Assembly: GCF_030408355.1 (NCBI RefSeq)
Contig: NZ_CP046606.1
Location: 1,302,001-1,366,000, forward strand
DNA: 64,000 bases
Direction: 5' to 3'
Source of the DNA: Corynebacterium afermentans subsp. afermentans
GTDB lineage: Bacteria; Actinomycetota; Actinomycetes; Mycobacteriales; Mycobacteriaceae
The notes beneath the pieces were generated by a model. The model was not told where the DNA came from and did not search any database. It saw nothing but the letters and a program-made list of their open reading frames with translations. A program made the translations under genes and the position numbers. Shown piece by piece: positions 41,557 through 51,158 of the stretch; the stretch's first letter is position 1, and each line of letters starts with the position of its first letter.

Positions 41557-42516
41557 GTGGCATCGAACGAACAGCGCGGCAAAGAAGCCCTGTCCCACCT
41601 GAAAAGCGAGCTGGACTCGCGCGACCGCAAAGAAAAGTCCCGCCCGTGGTCGGTGGCGGCAATCTCCGCGGCAGTGATCGCGCTGATCGGCGGCGGCATT
41701 TACTTTGCGGCCAACAACGACAGCGGCGAGGACCTGGCTGCCAGCGAAACTACCGCTGCTTCCGAGTCCACTACCGAGGAGCAGGAGCCTTTCGACGCGT
41801 CGGAGTTCGAACCGATCGCCACTAAGCGCGAGCAGGCGCTGCCGCCGACTGTGAACTGCGCCTACAACGAGGCTGCGGAGCAGGGCGGCGACGGCGTTGG
41901 CACCCCGAAGACTGAGGGAGTGTCCACCGAGGGCACCCTCACCGTTGAGCTGGACACCAACCAGGGCCCGATCGGCATGGAGCTGGACCGTGCGGCCTCC
42001 CCCTGCACCGTCAACGCCATCGAGTACCTCGCTGAGGAAGGCTTCTACGACGACACCGTCTGCCACCGCCTGACTACAGGCGACGGCCTGAAGGTGCTGC
42101 AGTGCGGCGACCGTGCCGGCACCGGCGCCGGCGGACCGGGCTTCCAGTTCGCTAACGAGCTGCCCACCGACAAAGCGCTTGAGGGCATCGACCTGTCTGA
42201 GGCGGGCATCCCGGAGGGTGCCTCGGAGGAAGAGATGATGCAGGCCAAGACGATGCTGCTGCAGCAAAGCAGCGAGCCGCAGCGCTACGACCGCGGCACC
42301 ATCGCCATGGCGAACGCCGGCGTGGACACCAACGGCTCCCAGTTCTTCCTCAACTACGGCGACTCCGTGCTGCCGCCGCTGTACACCTACTTCGGCCAGA
42401 TCGACGACGAGGGTCTTGCCACCCTGGACAAGATCGTCGAGGCTGGCGTTGAAGGTGGTCAGCAGGGCGGCGCCCCGGCCGACGAGGTCCGCGTCAAAAA
42501 GGCGTCCGTGAAGTAG
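41557..42516 (+). CDS. Membrane-anchored cyclophilin-type peptidyl-prolyl isomerase
   Basis: 319 aa. The cytoplasmic N-terminus of about 30 residues is charged. One membrane helix (about 32-53) follows, then an acidic linker rich in Ser, Thr and Glu, then the cyclophilin domain from about 105, with GFYDDTVCHRLTTGDGLKVLQ, GPGFQFANE, GTIAMANAGVDTNGSQFFL and YTYFGQI. The catalytic Arg in CHRL and the GSQFF motif are present. It probably assists folding outside the membrane. The GTG start has GAGGT about 11 nt upstream. A 6-bp inverted repeat (42530-42549) without a T-run follows the stop. Confidence 0.9.
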   Translation: MASNEQRGKEALSHLKSELDSRDRKEKSRPWSVAAISAAVIALIGGGIYFAANNDSGEDLAASETTAASESTTEEQEPFDASEFEPIATKREQALPPTVNCAYNEAAEQGGDGVGTPKTEGVSTEGTLTVELDTNQGPIGMELDRAASPCTVNAIEYLAEEGFYDDTVCHRLTTGDGLKVLQCGDRAGTGAGGPGFQFANELPTDKALEGIDLSEAGIPEGASEEEMMQAKTMLLQQSSEPQRYDRGTIAMANAGVDTNGSQFFLNYGDSVLPPLYTYFGQIDDEGLATLDKIVEAGVEGGQQGGAPADEVRVKKASVK

Positions 42517-42658
42517 CACGGTGGAGTAACGCTTCCGCGCGCTGAAGCGACGTAGCTCTGGGAATCACCTCAAAATCTGCTGTCCGGTGTAGCGCACCAC
42601 CAGCGCACCCATTAGCATTCCGAGAAGAACACACATTTTTACGAGTGAGGAAAATTCG

Positions 42659-42958
42659 ATGAAGCTTCGCACCAGCCTTGCAGCGGCAGCAACCGCCACC
42701 GCGGTCATGATTTCCGGCGCCGCAGTCGCCGACGCTGCACCCACTGTCAACGACACCGCGCAGAGCAAGTCCAAGGACTCCAACAACAAGGACTCTGACA
42801 AGAAGACCATCAAGGACAGCTTGTCCTCGTCTGATGAAGAAGGATCCTCCATCGAGGACATGAGCCCGGAGGAGCTGAAGAGCTGGATCGCCGTGGTCAC
42901 CGCGATCATCGGCATGCTCACCCAGGTGCTCTCCATCGCGGCCAAGTTCGCACGCTAG
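42659..42958 (+). CDS. Small secreted protein with amphipathic C-terminal helix
   Basis: 99 aa. A signal peptide (MKLRTSLAAAATATAVMISG...) has a likely cleavage after ADA at about residue 26. The mature part is 70 residues: a Ser/Lys/Asp-rich linker, an acidic patch (SSSDEEGSSIEDMSPEELK) and a hydrophobic or amphipathic helix, WIAVVTAIIGMLTQVL, running to the end. GAGGAAAA lies 8 nt before the ATG. I do not recognise the family. The size, secretion and amphipathic helix resemble small corynebacterial outer-envelope proteins, but this is only a resemblance. It is followed by a terminator-like hairpin. Confidence 0.75.
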   Translation: MKLRTSLAAAATATAVMISGAAVADAAPTVNDTAQSKSKDSNNKDSDKKTIKDSLSSSDEEGSSIEDMSPEELKSWIAVVTAIIGMLTQVLSIAAKFAR

Positions 42959-43027
42959 TCCTCGCGCCGCTGCGTGTAGACACAACCGGCTCCCTACAAC
43001 CGGCTACCAACGGATTTTTCCAGAGGT

Positions 43028-43055
43028 AACCGGTTCTAGGCAGCCGGTTCTTTTC
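43028..43055 (+). terminator. Terminator-like hairpin after the small secreted protein gene
   Basis: AACCGG (43028-43033) pairs with CCGGTT (43044-43049) across 10 nt, followed by CTTTTC on the plus strand. Two upstream copies of ACAACCGGCT (42982-42991 and 42996-43005) can pair with the same right arm over 8 bp, giving alternative structures. Confidence 0.5.
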
Positions 43056-43069
43056 ATCCCCCAATACCG

Positions 43070-43110
43070 CAGCGCCGCCGACTCCCAATTGTGAGGAACC
43101 GGCGGCGCTG
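43070..43110. repeat. 11-bp inverted repeat between convergent genes
   Basis: CAGCGCCGCCG (43070-43080) and CGGCGGCGCTG (43100-43110), perfect, with a 19-nt loop. It lies 39 bp before the stop of the 5'-nucleotidase on the minus strand. There is no T-run on either side, so the role in termination is uncertain. Confidence 0.55.
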
Positions 43111-43148
43111 TCGCGTGCAACCTGTATCAGATCATGCTCATGCTCGTC

Positions 43149-45206
43149 TTACTTGTTGTTGTTCAGCAGCGCGATCGGGCCGAGCACGGAGTCGATCGGG
43201 AATGCCAGTGCCAGCGGGAGCACCAGTACCAGGACAGCGGCGATCACACCGAGGATGACACCGATCGGCGCATCGGAGGAGCCGTTCTCTTTTGCCGGCT
43301 TGTCCTTGCCGTCGTCTTCTGCCGGCTTGTCAGCCTGAGCGACGGTCACCGGCAGGGACACCATGGTGCCTGCGTCGGTGGTGATCTCCAGGGTCTGCTC
43401 ACCTGCGGCCTCGGCCGGGATCTCGAGCTCGACCTTTGCGCGGCCCTGCTCGCCGAAGCCCGTGTCGGCGTCGGTGACCTCGTTGTCCACCTCGGCCTCG
43501 GCGGTTGCCTCGCCCAGCTTGACGGAAGCGGTCTTCGCCATCGGCTCACCCTCGGAGGAGTAGCTCAGGGAGGTCAGCTCGATGATGTTCTTCTGGCCAG
43601 CCTTCAGGCCGCCCTCCGGGAGCACAACGCCGACGTCCTTCTGACCCGTGCGGATCTTGGCAGCGCCGGAATCGAGATAGTCAACGAACGCCTGCAGGTC
43701 GTTGTAGCCCACGGTGTTGCGCTCCGTCGCCTTGGCCGGGTCGATGAATTCGTCACCGCCGTCGAAGAGGAAGGAAGATGCTGCCACGCGGTACTTCTTA
43801 TCCATCTCCACCGGCTTGCCGTCGATGGAGATAGAGGTGATCTTCTCACCGCGCGGAGCGTCCGGGTTGTAGGTGTAGGAGACGTTGTCGGACAGGCCCA
43901 TGTCCAGGCGCGGGCGGCCCGACTTTTCTGCGGCCTCCGGGGTCTGCCACTGGTTCTCCAGGGCCTCCTTAATTGCCGCGCCGGTGAGGGTTGCGACATC
44001 GATGCTGTTGCTGAACGGCTGGACGCTGAAGGCCTGCTGGTAAGTCACATCGCCTTCCTTGAGGTCGTCGCGGACGCCGCCCGCGTTCATCACACCTAGG
44101 TCGATGTCTTCCCCGAGGAACTTCTCAAGGGCGACCAGAGCGGACTCGGCGATCATGTTGTTGGCGGTGGACTCAGTGCCGCGGTTGGTGCCGGTCTTGT
44201 CGCCCGGGTTGGAGCCACGCTGGAAGGTATCGCCTACCTTGGCCACAACCTTCTGGCCCAGCTCGTCCGCCTCAGCCTTGGCTTTTTCGACCAGAGCCTC
44301 GACCTCCTCGTCCGGAGTGATACCGAGCTTTTCCAAGTCGGTGATGTCGTACTGCTCCGCGGAGTGGGAGACGATGTCCTTCGTCTCTTTGTCGAAGGTG
44401 AACGCCAGATCAGTGACGATCTTGCCGTACTCGTAGGACTGGAAGTACGGAACATCCGCGTCCACGTTCATGTCCTGGATGTGGGAGTCGCCGCCGAAGA
44501 CGAAGTCCACGTAGTCCTTGTCGAGCTTCTCGGAGGCTTCCTTGGCCGGATCGTGGATCAAAGCGATGACGACGTCTGCCTCGCCATTGTCCTTGATCTT
44601 CTTGGCTTCCTCGTTGACCTGCAGCGCGGAGTCCCTGATGTCCAGCCCCTTGACATTTTCCGGGTTGGACTTGGCTACGGTCAGGTTGGAGGTGGTGCCC
44701 ACCAGCGCGATCTTGACGCCATCGCGCTCGACGATGATGTACGGCTTGACCTCGCGGGTGCCGTCCTCCTTGAAGATGTTCGCACCGATCTGCTTGTCGT
44801 TGGTGCCCGGGATGATGCGCTCGATCAGGTCCTGGTAGCCCTTGTCGAACTCGTGGTTGCCCACGGCGGTGCCGTCGGTGCCGATGGCGTTGACGAAGTC
44901 CATCGTGTACTTATCGTCGGAGATCGCGGAGATAAACGCGGAGCCGCCCTGGTTGTCGCCGGAGTTGGTGACAATGGTGTTCGGGTTCTTGGAGCGGATG
45001 TAGTTCATGATGCCGGCGACGTTGGCGGCACCCATCTCCTTGTTGTACTCGTTGTACTCCAGGCGACCGTGGAAGTCGGTGATGTTGGCGACGTTGATCG
45101 TGACCTGGTCAGCCTCGGCGGCTGCAACGAACGGTGCTGCGGTGAGCACGACGGCGGTCGTGGTGGTTGCGGCGATCAGCGCGCCAGCGCGGCGGAAATC
45201 AAACAC
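43149..45206 (-). CDS. Surface-anchored 5'-nucleotidase / bifunctional metallophosphatase
   Basis: 685 aa. The signal peptide covers about residues 1-30 (VLTAAPFVAAA). The metallophosphatase domain has ITDFHGRL, TNSGDNQGGSAFI, VGNHEFDKG and FGGDSH. The 5'-nucleotidase C-terminal domain (from about 330) has NAGGVRDDL and FLFDGGDE. A beta-sandwich-like segment with SLSYSSEGEPMAKTASV and a polar linker lead to a C-terminal hydrophobic helix (about residues 645-670) that would anchor it. No LPxTG motif is seen. It likely salvages extracellular nucleotides. GTG start; GAGGAG is 6 nt upstream. Confidence 0.9.
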   Translation of the reverse strand: MFDFRRAGALIAATTTTAVVLTAAPFVAAAEADQVTINVANITDFHGRLEYNEYNKEMGAANVAGIMNYIRSKNPNTIVTNSGDNQGGSAFISAISDDKYTMDFVNAIGTDGTAVGNHEFDKGYQDLIERIIPGTNDKQIGANIFKEDGTREVKPYIIVERDGVKIALVGTTSNLTVAKSNPENVKGLDIRDSALQVNEEAKKIKDNGEADVVIALIHDPAKEASEKLDKDYVDFVFGGDSHIQDMNVDADVPYFQSYEYGKIVTDLAFTFDKETKDIVSHSAEQYDITDLEKLGITPDEEVEALVEKAKAEADELGQKVVAKVGDTFQRGSNPGDKTGTNRGTESTANNMIAESALVALEKFLGEDIDLGVMNAGGVRDDLKEGDVTYQQAFSVQPFSNSIDVATLTGAAIKEALENQWQTPEAAEKSGRPRLDMGLSDNVSYTYNPDAPRGEKITSISIDGKPVEMDKKYRVAASSFLFDGGDEFIDPAKATERNTVGYNDLQAFVDYLDSGAAKIRTGQKDVGVVLPEGGLKAGQKNIIELTSLSYSSEGEPMAKTASVKLGEATAEAEVDNEVTDADTGFGEQGRAKVELEIPAEAAGEQTLEITTDAGTMVSLPVTVAQADKPAEDDGKDKPAKENGSSDAPIGVILGVIAAVLVLVLPLALAFPIDSVLGPIALLNNNK

Positions 45207-45391
45207 GGGGAACTCCTCGGATTCGGGGGACGGTGTCCTTTCCTTGTATCTCTTTTCCGGCGTTCCCGCAGGGCAATCACGCAGACCGCGCTCACTTTTA
45301 CTGGGGAAATAACCTCGCGTGCACTAACAATTCACCTGCCGGAAACCTGGGCGCCGGCTCAGAGGAGGGTGAGGGGGACCTTTGGTCGTCA

Positions 45392-47668
45392 CTAAGCAGT
45401 GACGCGATAGACGTCAAAGACTCCCTCGATGTTGCGGATCTGATTCATGATGGACCCCAGCTGCTTAATATCGGAGACCTCGATGGTCAAACGAATCATG
45501 GCGATGCGGTCGTCTCCCGCCTGAGACGACATGGCCAGGATGGGCAGCTTTGCCTCCGAAAGCACCCCGGTGGTCTCCGTGAGCAGGCCGTTTCGGTCCA
45601 ATGCCTCCAGCTGGATGGTGGCCCGCGACGAGCTCTTGTGCGAGCGCTGGTTCGCCCACTCGACATCAACCAGGCGCTCCGGCTCGCCCTTGAGCTTGTT
45701 GGCGTTGGTGCAATCGGTGCGGTGCACCGACACTCCCCCGCCGCGGGTGACAAAACCGAAAATGGCGTCGCCGGGCACCGGCTGGCAGCACTTAGCCAAC
45801 TTCGCCATCACATCCGGGCTGCCTTCCACCAGGATCGCGGGGCCGTCGCCGCTGGCCTGCGGGCGCACCAACGCCGACATCGGGGTGCGTGCCGTGAGCG
45901 CATCAACGGCGTCGTCGTCGCCGCCGAACATGTCCATCAGCAGGTGCGCGACGTGCTGACTGGAGACGTTGCCCGCGCCGATCGCCGTGTACAGCGCGTC
46001 CACGTCCTGGTAGTGCAGGCGAGTCGCCACCTGTCGCATGGACTCGTTGGTGAAAAGACGGTGCATTGGCAACCCGCCGCGCTGCACCTCCGCGGCGAGC
46101 GCGTCGCGGCCTGCCTCGAGCTGCTCCTCGCGGCGCTCCTTGGCAAACCACTGGCGGATCTTCGCCTTCGCGCGCGGGGAGACCACAAAATCCCGCCAGT
46201 CGCGCGACGGTCCCGCGTTCTGGTCCTTGGAGGTGAAAATCTCCACCCTGTCGCCGGATTTGAGCTCGGTTTCCAACGTCACCAGCTTGCCGTTGACCTT
46301 GGCGCCGATGCAGCGGTGACCGACCTCGGTGTGCACCGCATAGGCGAAGTCCACCGGGGTGGAACCAGCAGGCAGGTCCACCACATCGCCCTTCGGGGTG
46401 AAGGCGAAGATTTGCTGGCTCGCTAGGTCGTAGCGCAGGGAATCCAGAAACTCGTTCGGGTCGGCTGCTTCCTTCTGCCAATCCAGCAGCTGGCGCATCC
46501 ACGCCATCTGATCCACTTCGGACTGGTCGCCCTTGTGCGAGCCCTTCGTTTCTTTGTAGCGCCAGTGCGCCGCCACGCCGAACTCGGCGTTGTAGTGCAT
46601 CTCATGGGTGCGCACCTGCACCTCGAGCGGGCGGCCTGTCTGCGTCATCACCGTGGTGTGCAACGACTGGTACACACCGAAACGCGGATTGGAGATGTAG
46701 TCCTTGAACCGGCCCGGCATCACGGAGTACAGGGAGTGCACCACGCCGATCGCCGCGTAGCAATCGTTGACGGTCTCTACCAACACGCGGATGCCCACCA
46801 GGTCGAAGATCTCGTTGAAGTCGTGACCACGCACGGCCATCTTCTGGTAGATCGACCAGTAGTGCTTCGGCCGTCCCATCACCTCGGCGGTGATGCCGTT
46901 GGAGGCAAGCTCTCGTTGCAGCACGTCGGTGATCTCCCGCAGCGCCCTGTCGCGGGACGGCGCGTGGTCCGCGACCATGCGCACAATCTCCTCGTACTTC
47001 TTCGGCTGCAGGATGGCGAAAGCCAGGTCTTCCAGCTCCCACTTCACACTCGCCATGCCCAGGCGATGAGCCAGCGGGGCGATGACGTCGAGCGTTTCCT
47101 GCGCCTTCTTCGCCTGCTTCTCCGGCGGCAGAAAGCGCATGGTCCGCATGTTGTGCAAGCGATCAGCCACCTTGATCACCAGCACGCGCGGATCCTCCGC
47201 CATCGCCACGATCATCTTGCGGATGGTCTCCGCCTCGGCCGCCGCGCCGAGCGCGACCTTGTCCAGCTTGGTCACGCCGTTGACCAGTTTGGCCACCTCG
47301 GGCCCGAAATCGCGGGTGAGGTCGTCGAGGGAGTAGTCGGTGTCCTCCACCGTGTCGTGCAGCAGCGCAGCCACCAGCGTGGTGGTGTCCATGCCAATTT
47401 CGGCGCAGATGGCCGCCACCGCGAGCGGGTGGGTGATGTACGGATCCCCCGATTTACGGAAAACCCCCTCGTGCAGGCGCTCCGCAGTGGAATACGCGCG
47501 GTCGAGCAGTTCCGCGTCAGCCTTGGGGTGGAATTTGCGGTGCAACGACAGCAACGGGTCCAGCACCGGGTTTGTCTTCGACCGGCTGTTGCCCGTCAGT
47601 GACCGCGCCAGACGGGCAGACATGCTGCGCACGGAGGGGCCTGTCCTCTTCACCGGCTTGTCAGACAC
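45392..47668 (-). CDS. rel: Bifunctional (p)ppGpp synthetase/hydrolase
   Basis: 758-aa RelA/SpoT homologue, the stringent-response enzyme. The HD hydrolase domain has the metal motif [12 protein letters not shown] near residue 105. The synthetase domain includes [13 protein letters not shown] and [13 protein letters not shown] follows ([20 protein letters not shown]), and the C-terminal ACT/RRM domain ends the protein. Both active sites look intact. GGAGG lies 6 nt before the GTG start. It stands in the conserved secD-secF-peptide-binding protein-apt-rel order. Confidence 0.96.
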   Translation of the reverse strand: MSDKPVKRTGPSVRSMSARLARSLTGNSRSKTNPVLDPLLSLHRKFHPKADAELLDRAYSTAERLHEGVFRKSGDPYITHPLAVAAICAEIGMDTTTLVAALLHDTVEDTDYSLDDLTRDFGPEVAKLVNGVTKLDKVALGAAAEAETIRKMIVAMAEDPRVLVIKVADRLHNMRTMRFLPPEKQAKKAQETLDVIAPLAHRLGMASVKWELEDLAFAILQPKKYEEIVRMVADHAPSRDRALREITDVLQRELASNGITAEVMGRPKHYWSIYQKMAVRGHDFNEIFDLVGIRVLVETVNDCYAAIGVVHSLYSVMPGRFKDYISNPRFGVYQSLHTTVMTQTGRPLEVQVRTHEMHYNAEFGVAAHWRYKETKGSHKGDQSEVDQMAWMRQLLDWQKEAADPNEFLDSLRYDLASQQIFAFTPKGDVVDLPAGSTPVDFAYAVHTEVGHRCIGAKVNGKLVTLETELKSGDRVEIFTSKDQNAGPSRDWRDFVVSPRAKAKIRQWFAKERREEQLEAGRDALAAEVQRGGLPMHRLFTNESMRQVATRLHYQDVDALYTAIGAGNVSSQHVAHLLMDMFGGDDDAVDALTARTPMSALVRPQASGDGPAILVEGSPDVMAKLAKCCQPVPGDAIFGFVTRGGGVSVHRTDCTNANKLKGEPERLVDVEWANQRSHKSSSRATIQLEALDRNGLLTETTGVLSEAKLPILAMSSQAGDDRIAMIRLTIEVSDIKQLGSIMNQIRNIEGVFDVYRVTA

Positions 47669-47715
47669 TCTTAGCCTCCGATTCCAGAACTTCTCCCGCG
47701 ACTAAAAACGTAAGC

Positions 47716-48291
47716 CTACGCGTTCCCGGGGTGCTCTTCGCCGAGAACCACCAGCGGGGCGTCGCCAAGCTTGCTGCGCCCGCCGAGGCCCGGCACCTCG
47801 AGGACGACCACATAGCCTGCGACGGTGCCGCCGGCGCGCTCGATCAAGTCTCGAGCGGCGACGAGGGTGCCGCCGGTGGCCAGCACGTCGTCTACAAGCA
47901 CGATGCTCTTGCCGGTGATATCCACACCGTCAGCCGGAATCTCGAGCGCGGCCGAGCTGTACTCCGTGGTGTACTCCTGAGTCATCACCGGCGGCGGCAG
48001 CTTGCCCTTCTTCCGGATCGCCAGGATGCCGGTGCCGAGCTCATACGCCACAGCCGAGCCGAGCAGGAATCCACGCGCGTCCAGGCCGCCGATGAGGTCG
48101 GCGCCGAGCTTGCGGCTGGCGGTGGCCATTTCCGCAATGACGATGTTCAACGCTGCCGGATCTGCGAGCACCGGGGTGAGGTCCTCGAACAGGACGCCTT
48201 CTTCCGGGAAGTCCTGCACGTGACGGATCTTGTCCTTCAGGGCGTCGCGGGCGGTGGCGTAGCGGTTGCCGTCGATAGGTGTGGGGGCCAT
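47716..48291 (-). CDS. apt: Adenine phosphoribosyltransferase
   Basis: Salvages adenine to AMP. The 191-aa protein carries the PRPP motif [18 protein letters not shown] near residue 125, [15 protein letters not shown] and [10 protein letters not shown]. The ATG at 48291 has AGGAGA 10 nt upstream and lies 18 bp after the upstream lipoprotein gene. A longer frame (to 48348) would overlap that gene. Confidence 0.94.
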   Translation of the reverse strand: MAPTPIDGNRYATARDALKDKIRHVQDFPEEGVLFEDLTPVLADPAALNIVIAEMATASRKLGADLIGGLDARGFLLGSAVAYELGTGILAIRKKGKLPPPVMTQEYTTEYSSAALEIPADGVDITGKSIVLVDDVLATGGTLVAARDLIERAGGTVAGYVVVLEVPGLGGRSKLGDAPLVVLGEEHPGNA

Positions 48292-48308
48292 TGGTGTGGA
48301 TTCTCCTG

Positions 48309-49931
48309 TTACTTTTCGGCCGGGGTTGTTTCTGTGTTCAGCTGCCACCGGTCCATGTTCCAGCCGATGCCGGCAAGACCTGTGTACGGCACCACGTTAC
48401 GCACTGCGCCATCTACGGCGAAGGTGCGGGGCTGCGCGGCGAGCGGAATTGACGGCAACTGCTTCCACAGGTGCCCTTCCTGGGCGCGCAAGGCACCGAG
48501 TTCCTGAGCGCGGTTATTGGCGGACGGGAACTCCCGCATGGGGTCCGTGGCGTGCAAAATTACGTCGGCCGCGCCGTCGGTCCAAGTCTCGTTGCCCCAC
48601 TCGTCGTACTCCGCCCGTGGCAGATCCGCGAGCGTTTTTCCGCCCTCGGTCACGTCCTTAACCGTAATTCCCGCGGGCTCGCACGTGCGGCGGATAGATT
48701 CCACCATGGCGGCGAAACGCGCGTCCGGGTACGGGTAGCCGATGCGGATCTCTGTGCCGGAAAGCACGGATGCGCCCTCAATGTCCACGTCGAGGTTCGA
48801 CGCCGCTACGTCCTTGACGCGCGCGGACAGCGGGTCGGCGTGGGGCAGCACGTGCAACGGCGTGACCGGCACGTCAATGCCAGCAACATCGCTCGATGCC
48901 TTTGCGACGGCGCGCGGGTCCACGCACTTGGCAAACGCCTGGCGGTTCTCGTGGAAAGCCCACATACCGACGAGTGGGAAGGTCAGCGACTCTGTAAGTT
49001 CACCGATCTGGCTGTCAACACTGAGGCGGTTGCCCTCGGCATCCACATCGTGCCAGGCAGGCGAGGTCTGCCGCAAGTCACCGATGCGCAGCGCTTCGTC
49101 CTCTGCCAACTCGCCGGAATCAGCGGATCCGGGCCAGATCACCATTTCCGGGGTCTGCGGCGCATCACCGTAGTAGTGCTCGTTGGCTACTAGCGTCACT
49201 TCACCCCGCTCCCCGACCTCCGCGATCTTAAACGGGCCGAAGGACACCTGCAGTGCAGGATCGAACTCGGCAAGACTGAAGCCGTGGCGCCACACGTCGC
49301 CGATTGGCTTCAGGCGGGAAAAGTCGTTGGACTGCAAGTCGCTGTCGAGTTCTTCGACGCTTTTGCCCAACTTGGCCGCCACTGCGTGAGCGGGCAGCAC
49401 GGTGCCGGCGTCGAAAAGCCCGCGCCAGCGAGCGCCACGCTTCTCCTTGAAGGTGAGCGTGAATTCCTTGGACCCTGGGGTGCAGGACAGCTCCTCAGTG
49501 TCGTCGAACAGAGGCATGTGGGAGCCGAACATGCTGGGATAGTGCCCCGCGGTAAACGTGAGCAGGAAGTCGGAACAGGTCACCGGTGTGCCGTCGGAAA
49601 ACACTGCTGCGTCGGACAGCGTGTAGATCACCTTGCGCTGATCGCTCGGCAGGACCTGGGTGGTAACCAAGTCCGTGTTCGGAATCATCTGCCCGCTCGG
49701 CCCCGGCACGTACACCCCCGGATACAGGCGCACGGAAAGCTGCTCCGCTAGGTCGGTGGCACCTTCCAACGTGCCAGAGTTGGTGGTGCGTAACTCGCCG
49801 AGCGCTTGGTAGCCGAACAGCTTCTTCGACTCTTCATTCTCACTGTCGCTTGTGTCGCACGCGGTTAGAGCGAAGATGCTCACAGCCGCTGCAGCCACCG
49901 CTGCGACCGCACGGGTGAAACGTCCTGACAT
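48309..49931 (-). CDS. ABC transporter substrate-binding lipoprotein (SBP family 5, peptide-type)
   Basis: 540 aa. The signal peptide ends in a lipobox, ALTAC, with lipidated Cys25. The solute-binding family 5 fold shows [20 protein letters not shown] and the typical segment [13 protein letters not shown]. No permease or ATPase genes adjoin it, so it may supply another transporter or act alone. It belongs to the conserved secD-secF-lipoprotein-apt-rel block of corynebacteria. The gap to secF is 13 bp. Confidence 0.88.
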   Translation of the reverse strand: MSGRFTRAVAAVAAAAVSIFALTACDTSDSENEESKKLFGYQALGELRTTNSGTLEGATDLAEQLSVRLYPGVYVPGPSGQMIPNTDLVTTQVLPSDQRKVIYTLSDAAVFSDGTPVTCSDFLLTFTAGHYPSMFGSHMPLFDDTEELSCTPGSKEFTLTFKEKRGARWRGLFDAGTVLPAHAVAAKLGKSVEELDSDLQSNDFSRLKPIGDVWRHGFSLAEFDPALQVSFGPFKIAEVGERGEVTLVANEHYYGDAPQTPEMVIWPGSADSGELAEDEALRIGDLRQTSPAWHDVDAEGNRLSVDSQIGELTESLTFPLVGMWAFHENRQAFAKCVDPRAVAKASSDVAGIDVPVTPLHVLPHADPLSARVKDVAASNLDVDIEGASVLSGTEIRIGYPYPDARFAAMVESIRRTCEPAGITVKDVTEGGKTLADLPRAEYDEWGNETWTDGAADVILHATDPMREFPSANNRAQELGALRAQEGHLWKQLPSIPLAAQPRTFAVDGAVRNVVPYTGLAGIGWNMDRWQLNTETTPAEK

Positions 49932-49944
49932 GGTTTACCGCCGT

Positions 49945-51156
49945 CTACCTGCCCGGACGCCAGGTTGAGGAACCGATAGCCCCATCAGCGCTGTCGAGAG
50001 AGCTCCCGGCACGGCGCACCGGAGCGGCAACTTGGCGCTTTTCGCGGACAACCTCTTCGGCAGCCTCGTCTTCAAGCTCGCCGGCACCGCGGGCGCGGTA
50101 GCGCTCCACGGCTGCGTTGTGCTCCTTGTACTTCTTCTTGTGGTTGACCAGGCTCACCAGCAGCGGGGTGGCCAGGAACAGGGAGGAGAAGATGCCCTCG
50201 ATCACGCCGATGAGCTGGATCAGGGCGAGATCCTTCAGGGTGCCCACGCCGAGCATCCACACGGCCACGATCATCAGCGCCACAATCGGCAGCGCAGAAA
50301 TGACGGAGGTGGAGATAGAACGCATCACCGTCTGGTTCACCGCCAGGTTCGCCTCTTCGGCGTAGGTGGAGCGGCGCGAATCCAACACACCAGAAGTGTT
50401 TTCGCGCACCTTGTCAAAGACAATGACCGTGTCGTAGAGGGAGAAGGTCAAAACGGTGAGCAGACCGATGATCATCGCCGGGGTGATTTCAAGCCCGAAC
50501 AGTGCGTAGATGCCAGCGATCAGCACACCGTCCACGATGAGTGCGGCCATCGCGGCGGCCGCCATCTCGCGCTGCAGGCGCACCGCCACGTACACGGCGG
50601 CAGCGACGAGGAAGACCGCCATTGCCAGCAGCATGCGGTTGGTGATGGTGGAGCCCCAGGATTCGGAGACCGTGGAGTCGCCGATCGCGTCGGCGCTGGG
50701 TTCGCCGTTGTGGTCTTCAATCTGGTACTCGTCGAAAATCGCCTGGCGCGCTGCGTCGATCTGCTCCTGCGTCAGGTGCCCGGAGTTGACCTCAAGCGTG
50801 CGGGTGTCGCCGGAACCGACGATCTGGGTTAGCTCCGGAGTCACGCCGGTGGCGTCGACGAAGGTTTCCTCCACTTCTTCGGCCACGAGCTCGCCGGCCG
50901 GCATCGTCATCTTGGTGCCGCCCTCGAAGTCGATGCCCATGTTGAAGCCGCGAAAGAGCATGGCCAGCAGGGAGATCACCACAAGCGCGAGCGTGATGCC
51001 GTACCACAGCTTGCGGCGGCCAACGAAGTCGATGGCGCCGGTGCCGTCGTACAGCGTCTCCGCCGAGCGCTTCGCTTTCACGGGGGCGGCGACGGTGTTA
51101 CTTGCGTCCGCTGCCTCGGTGGAGGTGTGTGTCGAAGTTGCCTTGGTGCTCGACAT
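49945..51156 (-). CDS. secF: Protein translocase subunit SecF
   Basis: 403 aa, with six predicted membrane helices. The first is near residue 50 (LWYGITLALVVISLLAML), followed by the periplasmic SecD/SecF signature FRGFNMGIDFEGGTK. The C-terminal block of helices contains LTVLTFSLYDTVIVFDKVREN. N- and C-terminal cytoplasmic extensions are charged. The GGAGA ribosome binding site precedes the ATG, 2 bp after the secD stop. Confidence 0.95.
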   Translation of the reverse strand: MSSTKATSTHTSTEAADASNTVAAPVKAKRSAETLYDGTGAIDFVGRRKLWYGITLALVVISLLAMLFRGFNMGIDFEGGTKMTMPAGELVAEEVEETFVDATGVTPELTQIVGSGDTRTLEVNSGHLTQEQIDAARQAIFDEYQIEDHNGEPSADAIGDSTVSESWGSTITNRMLLAMAVFLVAAAVYVAVRLQREMAAAAMAALIVDGVLIAGIYALFGLEITPAMIIGLLTVLTFSLYDTVIVFDKVRENTSGVLDSRRSTYAEEANLAVNQTVMRSISTSVISALPIVALMIVAVWMLGVGTLKDLALIQLIGVIEGIFSSLFLATPLLVSLVNHKKKYKEHNAAVERYRARGAGELEDEAAEEVVREKRQVAAPVRRAGSSLDSADGAIGSSTWRPGR

Positions 51157-51158
51157 GT

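Noticed and set aside
42530..42549. CGCTTC/GAAGCG hairpin after the cyclophilin gene
   Set aside because: Six base pairs with an 8-nt loop and no T-run. Too weak to call a terminator.
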